Assembly (NCBI GenBank): GCA_018613035.1
Contig: JAGGRA010000028.1
Coordinates: 124,001 to 188,000 of the forward strand
Direction: 5' to 3'
Length of the DNA: 64,000 nucleotides
Origin: Pseudomonas sp. ISL-84
Lineage (GTDB): Bacteria > Bacillota > Bacilli > Bacillales > Cytobacillaceae
The notes beneath the pieces were generated by a model. That model was not told the origin of the DNA and did not search any database. It was given only the letters and a program-made list of their open reading frames with translations. Both the position numbers and the translations under genes were made by a program. Shown here piece after piece: positions 50,759-59,637 of this stretch (position 1 is its first letter; each line of letters begins with the position of its first letter).

Positions 50759-51175
50759 CTAGAAAAGTAAAATAAATAAGGTTCTGAACAGCCAAAAAGA
50801 TAACAGAAATGTGACAGTTCCATAAACAATCCCGCTTAGCCACCTTTGTACAGCATAATTACTTTTTTTTATTCTCCATGCAAGATAGATAAGCGCCAGA
50901 ATAATGCCTAAAGTCATTCCTTTCGATCCCCCGGAGAAATATAAAAGTCCGATAGGATTATTAATTATATTTTCTGTCTGGAAGAGAACTGAACTGAATT
51001 TGTATGTAAAAAAACCGATGAAGATGGCATTGACCATGTCATTTAAGGCGTCCTTTTTAAATTCCGCGTCTTTTTTCAAAGCCTGCCCAACTACAAAATA
51101 AGTTAAAATACCTGCCAGAAAAATAAGTATCCATTCATACTTAATTAATAATGGTCCAAGCAAAAAAGCACCCAT
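50759..51175 (-). CDS. Polytopic membrane protein, unknown function
   Basis: 138 residues with four hydrophobic segments. GLLYFSGGSKGMTLGIILAL near residues 76-95 faintly recalls a prolipoprotein diacylglyceryl transferase loop, but the catalytic parts are absent. It is 60 bases upstream of yneN and in the same direction, so it may act with that oxidoreductase, for example in electron transfer across the membrane. No Cys is present, which argues against a CcdA role. Confidence 0.6.
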   Translation of the reverse strand: MGAFLLGPLLIKYEWILIFLAGILTYFVVGQALKKDAEFKKDALNDMVNAIFIGFFTYKFSSVLFQTENIINNPIGLLYFSGGSKGMTLGIILALIYLAWRIKKSNYAVQRWLSGIVYGTVTFLLSFWLFRTLFILLF

Positions 51176-51237
51176 GGTACCCCTCCAATAAACTCATCTA
51201 TATAGCTAAGATACCTAATCCCGTATGTTTTGTAAAA

Positions 51238-51274
51238 TAAAAAACCGCTATGTGACGATTCACATAGCGGTTTG
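51238..51274 (-). terminator. Aconitase terminator
   Basis: Stem AAACCGCTATGTGA / TCACATAGCGGTTT with a 4-base loop, then TTTTTATTTT on the minus strand. Confidence 0.92.
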
Positions 51275-51280
51275 AAGCAA

Positions 51281-53989
51281 TTAGTTTGCTAATTTATCAC
51301 GAAGAACCATTTGCAGGATTCCTCCGTGACGGTAATAATCAATTTCAACTTCAGAGTCGAAACGCACAAGAGCTTCAAAGGTCGTCTTGTTGCCATCTTC
51401 ATCTGTAGCTGTAACTTTTACAAAGTCACGTGGTCTTACATTTTCATCGATTTGAACATCGATTGTTTCTTTGCCAGTTAAGCCAAGAACTTCAGCGCTT
51501 TCGCCTTCCTTGAACTGAAGTGGTAGTACGCCCATCAATACAAGGTTTGAACGGTGTATACGCTCATAGCTTTCTGCAATAACTGTTTTAATTCCTAATA
51601 AGTTTGTACCTTTTGCAGCCCAGTCACGGGAAGATCCCATTCCATAGTCTTTTCCGGCAAGAACTACAAGACCTGTTCCATCTTCTTTGTACTTCATGCA
51701 AGCATCATAGATAGAAGTTACTTCGCCGGTAGGCCAGTAAGTAGTAAATCCGCCTTCTGTACCTGGAGCGATTTGGTTACGGATACGAATGTTTGCAAAT
51801 GTACCGCGCATCATAACTTCATGGTTTCCGCGGCGGGATCCATAAGAGTTGAAGTCGCGTGGTTCAACACCGTTCTCGCGAAGATATTTTCCTGCTGGTG
51901 TATCTTTGCCGATCGCACCTGCCGGAGAAATATGATCAGTTGTTACAGAATCACCGAACTTGCCGACAACACGCAATCCTGATAAAGGTTTAACTTCATC
52001 AGCATTAGGAGTTAAGCCTTCAAAGAACGGAGGATTCTGGATATATGTTGATTGGTCATCAAATGAATATAATGGTTCATTGCTTGTTTGAATTTGATTC
52101 CAGCGAGCATTGTCATCAAACACATGCTCATATTCTTTACGGAACAATTCAGGTGTAACAGTTTGTTTAACAACTTCATTAACCTCAGCAGTTGAAGGCC
52201 AGATATCGGTAAAGAAGACATCATTGCCATTCTTATCCTTGCCGATTGGTTCTTTTTGAAGGTCAATATCGACTGTTCCAGCCAATGCGTAAGCAACAAC
52301 TAATGGCGGAGAAGCCAGATAGTTTGCTTTTACAAGCGGGTGAATACGGCCTTCAAAGTTACGGTTGCCGGATAGAACTGAAGTTACAAGAAGATCGCTT
52401 TCAGCTACAGCCTTTTCGATTTCTTCTCTTAATGGACCAGAGTTACCGATACATGTTGTACATCCATAGCCTACAAGGTTGAAGCCAAGCTGCTCCATGT
52501 AAGGAAGAAGGCCTGAATCACGCAGGTATCCAGTTACAACTTTTGACCCTGGAGCCAAAGAAGTTTTAACGAACTTAGGAACTTCCATTCCAAGTTCAAC
52601 TGCCTTTTTCGCCACTAAACCTGCCCCAACTAAAACGTAAGGGTTTGAAGTATTTGTACAGCTAGTGATTGCCGCAATTGCAACGGCACCCGTTTTCATC
52701 TTAGTTGAATCGCCATTTGCAAATTCAACAGTGACTTCTTTATCGATTTCTTTCTTATCCAAGCCGAAGCCCTGGTTGCCTTGAGGAGCAGTGATCGCAT
52801 CATTGAATTCCTTTTTCATAGCAGAAAGCGGAATTAGATCCTGCGGGCGCTTAGGACCTGAAAGGTTCGCTTCGATTTCGGAAAGATTGATTTCAACTAC
52901 ATTTGTATATACTGGCTCTAGAGATGGATCAAAGAACATTCCATTTTCTTTGCAGTATTTTTCAACAATTTTGATTTGCTCTTCCGGACGTCCAGTCAGG
53001 CGCATGTAATCAAGGGCTTCCGCATCAACAGGGAAGAATCCACAAGTAGCACCGTATTCAGGAGCCATGTTAGCAATTGTAGCACGGTCAGCCAATGGAA
53101 GCTGTGTAACACCAGGGCCGAAGAATTCTACGAATTTGCCAACTACTCCCTGGCTGCGCAGTACTTGAGTTACCTTTAATGCAAGGTCAGTAGCAGTTGT
53201 TCCATTAGGAAGCTCGCCAGTAAGCTTAACCCCTACAACTTCAGGCACAGGGAAATAAGATGGCTGTCCTAGCATACCTGCTTCAGCCTCAATACCTCCT
53301 ACACCCCATCCAAGAACACCGATACCGTTGATCATGGTTGTATGTGAGTCAGTACCAACAAGAGTATCAGGGAAAGTTTCGAAATCGCCTTCAGTTGTTT
53401 CGAGAGCATGAACAACATTTGCAAGGAATTCAAGGTTAACCTGGTGAACGATACCAGTTGCCGGCGGAACCGCACGGTAGTTGTCAAATGCTTTTTGAGC
53501 CCAGCTTAAGAACTGGTAACGCTCTGCATTACGTTCGAATTCAAGTTCCATGTTCGCTTCAAGCGAATCAGGAGTACCATATTTGTCAACCTGTACAGAG
53601 TGGTCGATAACAAGATCAACCGGCTTCTCAGGATTGATTTTATCAGGGTCTCCACCCATGTCAGCCATAGCTTTACGCAGTGAAGCCAAGTCAACTACTG
53701 CAGGAACTCCAGTGAAGTCTTGCAGAATAACGCGTGACGGCTTGAAAGGAACGTCCACCTCTTTAACTTCTGAAGTTCCCCATTTTGCCAAGTTTTCAAC
53801 ATGTTCTTTAGTAATTACACGGCCGTCATATTGACGAAGTACTGATTCCAATAATACCTTAATGGAATAAGGCAATTTGGAAACATTACCTACTCCAGCT
53901 TCTTCCAGAGCACCTAAGTGATAGTAATGATAGCGCTTCCCGTCCAGTTCAAAGGATTTGCGGGATTTGAACACATCATTCTTTGCCAT
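51281..53989 (-). CDS. acnA: Aconitate hydratase
   Basis: 902 residues, the AcnA/IRP1 type (citB in B. subtilis). It interconverts citrate and isocitrate with a [4Fe-4S] cluster. The three cluster Cys are in [11 protein letters not shown] and [30 protein letters not shown] and [17 protein letters not shown] are typical. It also can act as an RNA-binding regulator. I use the ATG at 53989 behind AGGGGG. A frame begins 7 codons earlier. A CcpC-type box lies upstream. Confidence 0.96.
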   Translation of the reverse strand: MAKNDVFKSRKSFELDGKRYHYYHLGALEEAGVGNVSKLPYSIKVLLESVLRQYDGRVITKEHVENLAKWGTSEVKEVDVPFKPSRVILQDFTGVPAVVDLASLRKAMADMGGDPDKINPEKPVDLVIDHSVQVDKYGTPDSLEANMELEFERNAERYQFLSWAQKAFDNYRAVPPATGIVHQVNLEFLANVVHALETTEGDFETFPDTLVGTDSHTTMINGIGVLGWGVGGIEAEAGMLGQPSYFPVPEVVGVKLTGELPNGTTATDLALKVTQVLRSQGVVGKFVEFFGPGVTQLPLADRATIANMAPEYGATCGFFPVDAEALDYMRLTGRPEEQIKIVEKYCKENGMFFDPSLEPVYTNVVEINLSEIEANLSGPKRPQDLIPLSAMKKEFNDAITAPQGNQGFGLDKKEIDKEVTVEFANGDSTKMKTGAVAIAAITSCTNTSNPYVLVGAGLVAKKAVELGMEVPKFVKTSLAPGSKVVTGYLRDSGLLPYMEQLGFNLVGYGCTTCIGNSGPLREEIEKAVAESDLLVTSVLSGNRNFEGRIHPLVKANYLASPPLVVAYALAGTVDIDLQKEPIGKDKNGNDVFFTDIWPSTAEVNEVVKQTVTPELFRKEYEHVFDDNARWNQIQTSNEPLYSFDDQSTYIQNPPFFEGLTPNADEVKPLSGLRVVGKFGDSVTTDHISPAGAIGKDTPAGKYLRENGVEPRDFNSYGSRRGNHEVMMRGTFANIRIRNQIAPGTEGGFTTYWPTGEVTSIYDACMKYKEDGTGLVVLAGKDYGMGSSRDWAAKGTNLLGIKTVIAESYERIHRSNLVLMGVLPLQFKEGESAEVLGLTGKETIDVQIDENVRPRDFVKVTATDEDGNKTTFEALVRFDSEVEIDYYRHGGILQMVLRDKLAN

Positions 53990-54344
53990 ATGTATTACCC
54001 CCTCTTTCATTAAACATCTTATACCAAGTGATAGGTAATTGTCGAAAAGTTTGAATTTTCATCCATCCTCACTTTTCTCACAATTTCTATATTAATACAA
54101 CCTTTTATATAAGTAAATAACAAGAAAGTTATTGTTTCTGATAAGTTTTTCTTATAATAAATTTTATTTTAATCATTTTAACGGTAAAAAAGCGATAAAT
54201 GAAAGCGTTTTTCAATTAGCAACTAACATCTCCGCTTCTATGTTATTATGCTGAAAAAATGAATAAAGCATTAGCTCTACTTTTGATTTTCATCATAATT
54301 TGTCATAATCCAAGGAAAAATACCTTCTACGGAGGTGATTTTCT
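53990..54344. other. Divergent promoter region, aconitase and sspO
   Basis: About 355 AT-rich bases holding the aconitase promoter, a CcpC-type dyad (listed separately) and, on the plus strand, the sspO promoter, which should be sigma-G dependent. I see no gene. Confidence 0.4.
54141..54155. promoter_or_regulatory. CcpC-type operator upstream of aconitase
   Basis: ATAAGTTTTTCTTAT is an exact ATAA-N7-TTAT dyad, the CcpC recognition pattern known upstream of B. subtilis citB. It lies about 150 bases before the aconitase start. Further ATAA half-sites follow near 54112. Confidence 0.6.
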
Positions 54345-54494
54345 ATGGCTAAACGAAAAGCAAATCATATTATTGAGGGCATGAATGCAGCAAAGGGGCA
54401 AGGCATGGGGACTGGTTACAATGAAGAATTCTCCAATGAACCATTAACAGAAGCGCAAAAACAAAATAATAAAAAGCGGAAGAAAAACCAGTAA
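54345..54494 (+). CDS. sspO: Small acid-soluble spore protein O
   Basis: 49 residues, matches SspO (CotK): [19 protein letters not shown], then [16 protein letters not shown]. Minor forespore SASP. GGAGGTGATTTTCT precedes the ATG. In B. subtilis sspO lies next to citB and upstream of sspP; here an extra small gene on the other strand sits between sspO and sspP. Confidence 0.95.
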   Translation: MAKRKANHIIEGMNAAKGQGMGTGYNEEFSNEPLTEAQKQNNKKRKKNQ

Positions 54495-54498
54495 CTTA

Positions 54499-54551
54499 AT
54501 AATAAATAATAAAACCCGGCTAAAAGTTAGCTGGGTTTTATTATTTATTTC
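54499..54551. terminator. Bidirectional terminator after sspO
   Basis: Long stem AATAATAAAACCC..GGGTTTTATTATT with inner GGCTAA / TTAGCT between converging genes. Confidence 0.88.
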
Positions 54552-54565
54552 TTTTAAGCCTGCTT

Positions 54566-54823
54566 TTAATATTGGTTTACATCATCAACCATGGACTTCA
54601 AGTCCTGTTGGAATCTTTCCAGCTGTGCACGCTGGTGTTCTGAGGCAACTTCCAGTGCATTCTCAATTTGCGTATATGCTTCATTTACTTCCTGTTTAAG
54701 ATGCTTAAGCTGGTGGCCATAGCTTGCTGAATCTTTTACAATTTCAGCGTATAGTTCCTGTGCGTCTTCCATTCCCTGCTGTGCTGCCTGAAATGCTTGC
54801 TGTTTATCTTTATGGTATGGCAT
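54566..54823 (-). CDS. Small helical protein, unknown function
   Basis: 85 residues, almost entirely helical and rich in Gln, Glu and Ala (KQQAFQAAQQGMEDAQELY, SEHQRAQLERFQQDLKS). It looks like a coiled-coil spore or cytosolic protein common in bacilli, but I do not recognise the family. AGGAGTGAATAAG precedes the ATG. The location between two spore protein genes hints at expression in sporulation. Confidence 0.7.
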   Translation of the reverse strand: MPYHKDKQQAFQAAQQGMEDAQELYAEIVKDSASYGHQLKHLKQEVNEAYTQIENALEVASEHQRAQLERFQQDLKSMVDDVNQY

Positions 54824-55021
54824 ACCTTATTCACTCCTAATAAAAATTTGTACCATTAAATTGCGCATTAGCAGTTAAAAATATTCCGCAAAATGGATTA
54901 GGAGCAAATGTTCAATTATAGCCACATTTTGCAAGGCAATTTTATCGAAAAAAAAGCCAAACTAACACAAGAAATACAGGTGAAAATCGCCTTATTTCTT
55001 TAATCATGAGGAGGGGTTAGA

Positions 55022-55165
55022 ATGAACAAAAACAATGGCAAAGATATGAGAAAGAATGCGCCAAAAGGCCACAACGAAGGTCAGCCGGAGCCATTAAGCG
55101 GCTCCAAAAAAGTGAAAAACCGCAACCATACAAGACAAAAGCATAACTCACATCATGATATGTAA
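55022..55165 (+). CDS. sspP: Small acid-soluble spore protein P
   Basis: 47 residues, matches SspP (CotL) nearly end to end: [20 protein letters not shown], then [15 protein letters not shown] and a HHDM tail. Minor forespore SASP. GAGGAGGGGTTAGA precedes the ATG. Confidence 0.95.
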   Translation: MNKNNGKDMRKNAPKGHNEGQPEPLSGSKKVKNRNHTRQKHNSHHDM

Positions 55166-55178
55166 TTGATTTAAATAT

Positions 55179-55208
55179 AAAACAGCTGCCCTTCTTGGGC
55201 AGCTGTTC
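55179..55208. terminator. Bidirectional terminator, sspP and selA
   Basis: Stem AACAGCTGCCC / GGGCAGCTGTT with a 5-base loop between the two converging genes. Confidence 0.9.
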
Positions 55209-55209
55209 A

Positions 55210-56613
55210 TTATAGTGAAGATAAGGCGTTTAAAATGATCTCTTCTTCTTCAGCAGTAACCGTTCGCAGATCAATAAGTATTTCTTCTTTCTGAATCCTG
55301 ACAATAATGGAAGGAGAAAATCCCGTTCTTAATTGCCTGCCCACATGCTCAGCTGAATATTGCTTATGCTTTAAGACGGCAACCCAGGAAGGCAGCTCAA
55401 CGTCGGGCATTGTCCCCCCGCCTACTTGTCCAATACTTTCCTTCATTGAAAAATAATAATTTTCCGTGGCTTTTTCCAGTTTACGCAGAAAATGTTCTGT
55501 TCTTTTTTGAAGTTCTTCCCTGGTTGTCAGCACATCCCGGACAACAGGTATATTTTTCATTTCGGCCTCGCCTTTTATATAATCTAGGAGTGTCCCTTCC
55601 AGAGCTGCTAGCGTCATTTTGTCTACACGGAGTACTCTGGCAAGCTGGTGCTTCTTTAATTTTTTGATTAAATCTTCTTTGCCGGCAATAATGCCGGCCT
55701 GAGGGCCCCCAAGCAGCTTGTCGCCGCTAAACGATACTATATCGGCTCCCAATTTGATAACCTCGCTGACAATCGGCTCCTCTCCGATTCCCCTGCTTTT
55801 AAAATCAAAAAGCGCGCCGCTCCCTAGATCTTCGTAAAAAATAACATTCTTTTCTTTCGCTAAATCAGCAAGCTCTCCAGTACCAACTTCTTTTGTAAAT
55901 CCGATAATTTTAAAGTTGCTCGTATGAACTTTAAGAATCATAGCTGTTTCTTCATTAATTGCTTTCTCATAATCTGACAAATGAGTCTTGTTTGTGGTTC
56001 CAACCTCGGCAAGCTTTGCTCCGCTTTCTTCCATAATGCTTGATATCCGAAAGGATCCGCCAATTTCAACGAGCTGTCCTCTGGAAACAATTACTTCGTT
56101 GTCAGCTGCGAGAGCTTTTAAAATAAAATATACTGCCGCGGCATTATTATTCACTACCATAGCAGCTTCTGCACCAGTTAACTCTTTTACAAGACCTTCA
56201 ACATGGATATGCCTCGAACCGCGCTCACCTTCTGCAAGTTTATATTCCAAATTGGAATAGTTCATGGCAGTTTCAAGCATATGGGCTGCAGCATTACTGC
56301 TTAGACGGGCCCGCCCAAGATTGGTGTGCAGGATTGTTCCTGTTGCATTAATTAACCTCTTAAGCGTGTAGCTATACCGATCCATGATAGCTTCTTCGAC
56401 CCTTTGAAACAGGATATCTGAAAATCCCTTCGTACCAGGGTCATCGTTGTTCCACCGGGCACTCAATATATCCTGTCTAATATCCGAAATAACATCTTTC
56501 ATGATGTTTGTTACTTGTATAGTATCCAGACCATGCCGGATCAATAGCTCATTGAACCGGTCTTCTTTTTGCAATTCATGAACGGGCGGTATGTTTCTAA
56601 GTCTATTTTTCAA
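55210..56613 (-). CDS. selA: L-seryl-tRNA(Sec) selenium transferase
   Basis: 467 residues, usual length for SelA. This PLP enzyme turns seryl-tRNA(Sec) into selenocysteinyl-tRNA(Sec) using selenophosphate. Signatures: INATGTILHTNLGRA (about 89-103), VSRGQLVEIGGSFRI, YEDLGSGALFDF, the PLP Lys in SFSGDKLLGGPQAG (K299) and LRVDKMTLAALEGTL. I start at the TTG at 56613, 6 bases after GGAGGG; the frame stays open for 58 codons upstream without a site. selB and selD are not in the window. It lies 600 bases from one selenoprotein gene and 12.6 kb from another. Confidence 0.93.
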   Translation of the reverse strand: MKNRLRNIPPVHELQKEDRFNELLIRHGLDTIQVTNIMKDVISDIRQDILSARWNNDDPGTKGFSDILFQRVEEAIMDRYSYTLKRLINATGTILHTNLGRARLSSNAAAHMLETAMNYSNLEYKLAEGERGSRHIHVEGLVKELTGAEAAMVVNNNAAAVYFILKALAADNEVIVSRGQLVEIGGSFRISSIMEESGAKLAEVGTTNKTHLSDYEKAINEETAMILKVHTSNFKIIGFTKEVGTGELADLAKEKNVIFYEDLGSGALFDFKSRGIGEEPIVSEVIKLGADIVSFSGDKLLGGPQAGIIAGKEDLIKKLKKHQLARVLRVDKMTLAALEGTLLDYIKGEAEMKNIPVVRDVLTTREELQKRTEHFLRKLEKATENYYFSMKESIGQVGGGTMPDVELPSWVAVLKHKQYSAEHVGRQLRTGFSPSIIVRIQKEEILIDLRTVTAEEEEIILNALSSL

Positions 56614-56704
56614 AATGATCCCTCCAACACTCGCCTGATTATTATACCATTTTTCACTTATTAGCATGGAATGAATACTATAGAAGAAGCAAGGAGGTAA
56701 TGGA

Positions 56705-57103
56705 ATGAATAAAAAGGATGATCTGCACAGGTTCAATTTAAGTGAAATGGAAAAATGGATGGAGAATTTCTTCCTTGATCCTCTCACATCCTATATGGAC
56801 CAGCTTACTTTTCGCATTGATTTATATGATACAGAGAACGAAATCATCGTTGAAGCACTATTAACCGGCTGTGTTCCAAAAGATGTAACCGTTTCCTTAA
56901 AAGAAAATAAGGTCATCATTAAAGCTGTTAAAAAGGAACTTCCCCTGGGAAAAAATGGCCAACCCTGTATGCGGAAAGTAGAATTGCCTTTTAAGGTGAT
57001 TAATAAGAGAGTAAGGGCTGCCTTTTCAAATGGAATCCTTGAGATTTTCATTGCGAAAAATGAACCTGGATCTGGCTGTGATAGAAATATAATGATTCCA
57101 TGA
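56705..57103 (+). CDS. Small heat shock (Hsp20) family protein, CotM-like
   Basis: 132 residues with an alpha-crystallin domain (FRIDLYDTENEIIVEALLTG, then VSLKENKVIIKA, and FSNGILEIFIAK as the A-x-x-x-n-G-v-L end). The N-terminal arm is short. The place near sspO, sspP and citB is that of cotM in B. subtilis, an Hsp20-like outer coat protein. A coat role is likely but rests on position. AAGGAGGTAATGG precedes the ATG. Confidence 0.75.
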   Translation: MNKKDDLHRFNLSEMEKWMENFFLDPLTSYMDQLTFRIDLYDTENEIIVEALLTGCVPKDVTVSLKENKVIIKAVKKELPLGKNGQPCMRKVELPFKVINKRVRAAFSNGILEIFIAKNEPGSGCDRNIMIP

Positions 57104-57174
57104 TAATGCTGAGATTGAGTATGCCTATTTTTATAAATCTGTTTACATAATATTATTATGATCTTCTTGCTCCC

Positions 57175-57212
57175 TAAAAAAACCTTCTCACTATTATTGG
57201 AGAAGGTTTTTG
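57175..57212. terminator. Bidirectional terminator
   Basis: Stem AACCTTCTC / GAGAAGGTT with A/T runs on both sides, between the CotM-like gene and the SelW-like gene. Confidence 0.88.
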
Positions 57213-57214
57213 GA

Positions 57215-57448
57215 TTACCCCTGCATTTTTTCTATAATATTCTTTGCCTTTGGAAATACGCCTGTATCCAGTTTGGAATAAAGCTTTTCTCCATTGACTG
57301 TCACTTCAAAGGCACCGCCTGAGCTAGGAATCAGCTCCATTTTCACAATTTCAGAACGAAAATGACTAAAAAGTTCTTCCGCGAAACTCGCGGCTTTTGG
57401 CGCGTAGTTTCACATCATGCAAAATTCAACTGTTACTTCAAATTTCAT
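57215..57448 (-). CDS. SelW-like (SelT/SelW/SelH, Rdx family) selenoprotein
   Basis: 77 residues when the TGA at 57410-57412 (residue 13) is read as selenocysteine. The N-terminus reads FEVTVEFCMMU, a C-x-x-U redox motif in the thioredoxin-like Rdx fold, followed by NYAPKAASFAEELF and the family block LIPSSGGAFEVTVNG..LYSKLDTGVFP. The frame is open and conserved on both sides of the TGA. GGAGGAATTAAC precedes the ATG. A strong hairpin with a GUU loop lies at the proper distance. It is likely an oxidoreductase; substrates of bacterial SelW-like proteins are unknown. selA is 600 bases away. Confidence 0.88.
57379..57393 (-). promoter_or_regulatory. Bacterial SECIS hairpin of the SelW-like gene
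   Basis: On the minus strand CCGCGA, loop GTT, TCGCGG: six perfect pairs. Loop bases G and U are 23 and 24 bases after the TGA, the same numbers as the SelB-contacting G23 and U24 in the E. coli fdhF element. Confidence 0.8.
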
Positions 57449-57612
57449 GTTAATTCCTCCGTATGTATAGTTGCTTTATCTGTAAATATACTGACATTTT
57501 AGTACAAACAGCAACTCAGTGCAAACGATAATTGTTATATGGTGAACAGCTTGCCTTTCCTTCGAAAATAAAGCAAGATACAAATGTAGGACGTAGTGAT
57601 GAGGTGATTTAA

Positions 57613-58356
57613 TTGAAAATACAGGAATACTTAAAGCGTTTATCTGTACCAGAAGAAAAAAAGCTTGATCTTAGGTATCTGACTAAACTACAGCAAAGTC
57701 ATATGGAGAAAATCCCTTTTGAAAACCTGGATGTTACTAGAAATGTTCCTATTAAGCTTGACCATAATTCTTTTTATGAAAAAATTCTGATCCGGAACCG
57801 CGGCGGTTTTTGTTATGAATTAAACGGTCTCTTTCAGCTGCTGCTGTCAGAGCTCGGCTTTCAGGCCCATTTAATATCCTGCACCGTAAAAAAGCCGGAT
57901 GGCTGGGTTCGAGAAGATTCCCATGCGGCTATTCTTGTTTCGGTAGATCATTTTCCTTATTTGGTGGATGTTGGTTTTGGAGATTCTGTCCGCCAGCCGA
58001 TGCCTTTAACGGGAATAGAAAAGACAGATGTAAGCGGAACTTACAGGGTAAAAGAAATCGGCAACGAGACTTATGACCTTGAAAAACTGGAGTACGGACA
58101 ATGGAAAATCCTTTACCGATTTTCCGAAAAGCCTAAACAGCTCCATCACTTTACTGATGCATGTTTGTTCAACCAAACATCTCCTGAATCACATTTTACA
58201 CATGACGATCTTGCTACAATCGCTACAAAAAATGGACGTGTCACGCTTTCAGGGCTAACTGTCACAAAATCTGAAAATGGATCGAAAGAGAAAATGGAGC
58301 TAAATGAGAAAGAAAAAAGCGATTTCCTCCTTGAACAATTTCAAATCAAAATATAA
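57613..58356 (+). CDS. Arylamine N-acetyltransferase
   Basis: 247 residues. The catalytic Cys is in RNRGGFCYELNGLF (about residue 69), His in EDSHAAILV (about 104) and Asp in YLVDVGFGDS. It moves acetyl from acetyl-CoA to aromatic amines or hydrazines through a Cys-acetyl intermediate. The TTG start follows GAGGTGATTTAA. It stands alone between terminators. Confidence 0.9.
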   Translation: MKIQEYLKRLSVPEEKKLDLRYLTKLQQSHMEKIPFENLDVTRNVPIKLDHNSFYEKILIRNRGGFCYELNGLFQLLLSELGFQAHLISCTVKKPDGWVREDSHAAILVSVDHFPYLVDVGFGDSVRQPMPLTGIEKTDVSGTYRVKEIGNETYDLEKLEYGQWKILYRFSEKPKQLHHFTDACLFNQTSPESHFTHDDLATIATKNGRVTLSGLTVTKSENGSKEKMELNEKEKSDFLLEQFQIKI

Positions 58357-58385
58357 GAGGACAGCTTCATTAGCTGTCCTCTTGT
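58354..58385. terminator. Bidirectional terminator
   Basis: Stem AAGAGGACAGC / GCTGTCCTCTT with a 7-base loop between the acetyltransferase gene and tdh. Confidence 0.9.
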
Positions 58386-58390
58386 GCTAT

Positions 58391-59335
58391 TTATAACTTT
58401 GTCTTCAGCTTATCCAGCATATCTGCAGTCATTTTTGCCAGATCATAATCAGCTTTGAAGCCCCACTCTTCTTTCGCTGCTGATGCATCAATCGAATTAG
58501 GCCAGCTGTCAGCTATTGCCTGACGAACCGGATCGACATCATACGAAATTTCAAATCCAGGGACGTGCTTGCGAATCTCAGCAGCAATCTGTTCCGGTTC
58601 AAAGCTCATCGCTGTTACATTAAAGGAATTACGGTGAATCAATTTATCGGCGTCAGCTTCCATTAAGTCTACGATCGCGTTTAATGCATCTGGCATATAC
58701 ATCATATCCATATATGTGCCTTTATCGATATAGGAAGTATAACGGCCATTTTTAATGGCTTCATAATAGATTTCAACAGCGTAATCCGTGGTTCCTCCAC
58801 CTGGAGGAGTAACATAAGAGATTAAGCCTGGGAAGCGCAGCCCTCGCGTATCGACACCAAACTTGTGATAGTAATAATCGGATAATAACTCCCCCGCCAC
58901 TTTGTTTACGCCGTACATGGTAGTCGGCCTGTGGATGGTATCCTGCGGTGTGCTGTCTTTCGGCGTGGAAGGTCCAAAAGCGCCAATAGAGCTCGGAGTA
59001 AAGAACTGTGCCTTGCACTCTCTCGCTGTTTCCAGGGCATTCATCAGCCCACCCATATTCAAATTCCATGCGAATACTGGATTGGCTTCAGCTGTAGCAG
59101 ATAGAAGCGCGGCCATATGAATAACTGTGTCAATATCATATTTTTTAGCTGTTTCCAGCATGGTTTTGGCATCTGTCACGTCGACCATTTCAAATGGTCC
59201 TGACTGGGCAGCTTCTGACTCATTTTTTCTGATATCTGTGGCAATAACATGATCTGTTCCATATATGTCTCTTAATTTCAAGGTGAGTTCAGAGCCAATT
59301 TGCCCTAATGCACCAGTAATCATAATACGTTTCAT
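58391..59335 (-). CDS. L-threonine 3-dehydrogenase, short-chain (epimerase-like) type
   Basis: 314 residues. N-terminal Rossmann loop [19 protein letters not shown], then VDVTD and [11 protein letters not shown]; the YxxxK pair is in [14 protein letters not shown]. The block [20 protein letters not shown] is characteristic of SDR-type threonine dehydrogenases. It oxidises threonine to 2-amino-3-ketobutyrate with NAD+. It forms a functional pair with the upstream kbl gene, from which it is separated by a MITE-like repeat. Confidence 0.9.
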   Translation of the reverse strand: MKRIMITGALGQIGSELTLKLRDIYGTDHVIATDIRKNESEAAQSGPFEMVDVTDAKTMLETAKKYDIDTVIHMAALLSATAEANPVFAWNLNMGGLMNALETARECKAQFFTPSSIGAFGPSTPKDSTPQDTIHRPTTMYGVNKVAGELLSDYYYHKFGVDTRGLRFPGLISYVTPPGGGTTDYAVEIYYEAIKNGRYTSYIDKGTYMDMMYMPDALNAIVDLMEADADKLIHRNSFNVTAMSFEPEQIAAEIRKHVPGFEISYDVDPVRQAIADSWPNSIDASAAKEEWGFKADYDLAKMTADMLDKLKTKL

Positions 59336-59396
59336 TGTTTTCCTCCAACCTTATCCTCTTTGCCTTAAAAAGCTGTATCTAATTACTTTTTGTTTT

Positions 59397-59628
59397 AGCA
59401 CTGTAAACTTGCTCATTACCGCTTAAGAAGCTCAGCCAACCGCGGATGTCCGACGCTCTTCGGCGCTTTGCGCCTTAGGGGTCTTCTTTGAATCGATCTC
59501 CCGCAGGAAATTGAATCCGCATCCTCAAATAAACACCCTACGAAGGAATGAATGCATTTTCGAAGCACTTGCGCCTTCCGCTCCAATTAACCAAGTACCA
59601 GATTCTCCATTCCCTTTTACAAACTGCC
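59397..59628. repeat. MITE-like repeat, copy 7, with perfect 8-bp target duplication
   Basis: 232 bp from AGCACTGTAAACTTG to TTTTACAAACTGCC, flanked by TTTGTTTT on both sides (59389-59396 and 59629-59636). It shares the CTTCCGCTCCAATTAACCAA end region and the ACGAAGGAATGAATGCATTT stretch with copies 3 and 4. It separates kbl and tdh inside an apparent operon. Confidence 0.82.
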
Positions 59629-59637
59629 TTTGTTTTA

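Noticed and set aside
57410..57412. Reading the TGA as a disabling mutation of a SelW-like gene
   Set aside because: C-x-x-U motif, ideal hairpin spacing and intact downstream frame argue for a live selenoprotein.
54900..57600. Search for a selC tRNA near selA
   Set aside because: I saw no tRNA-like fold or GTTCGA-type arm in the spacers here, and no tRNA gene anywhere in the window.
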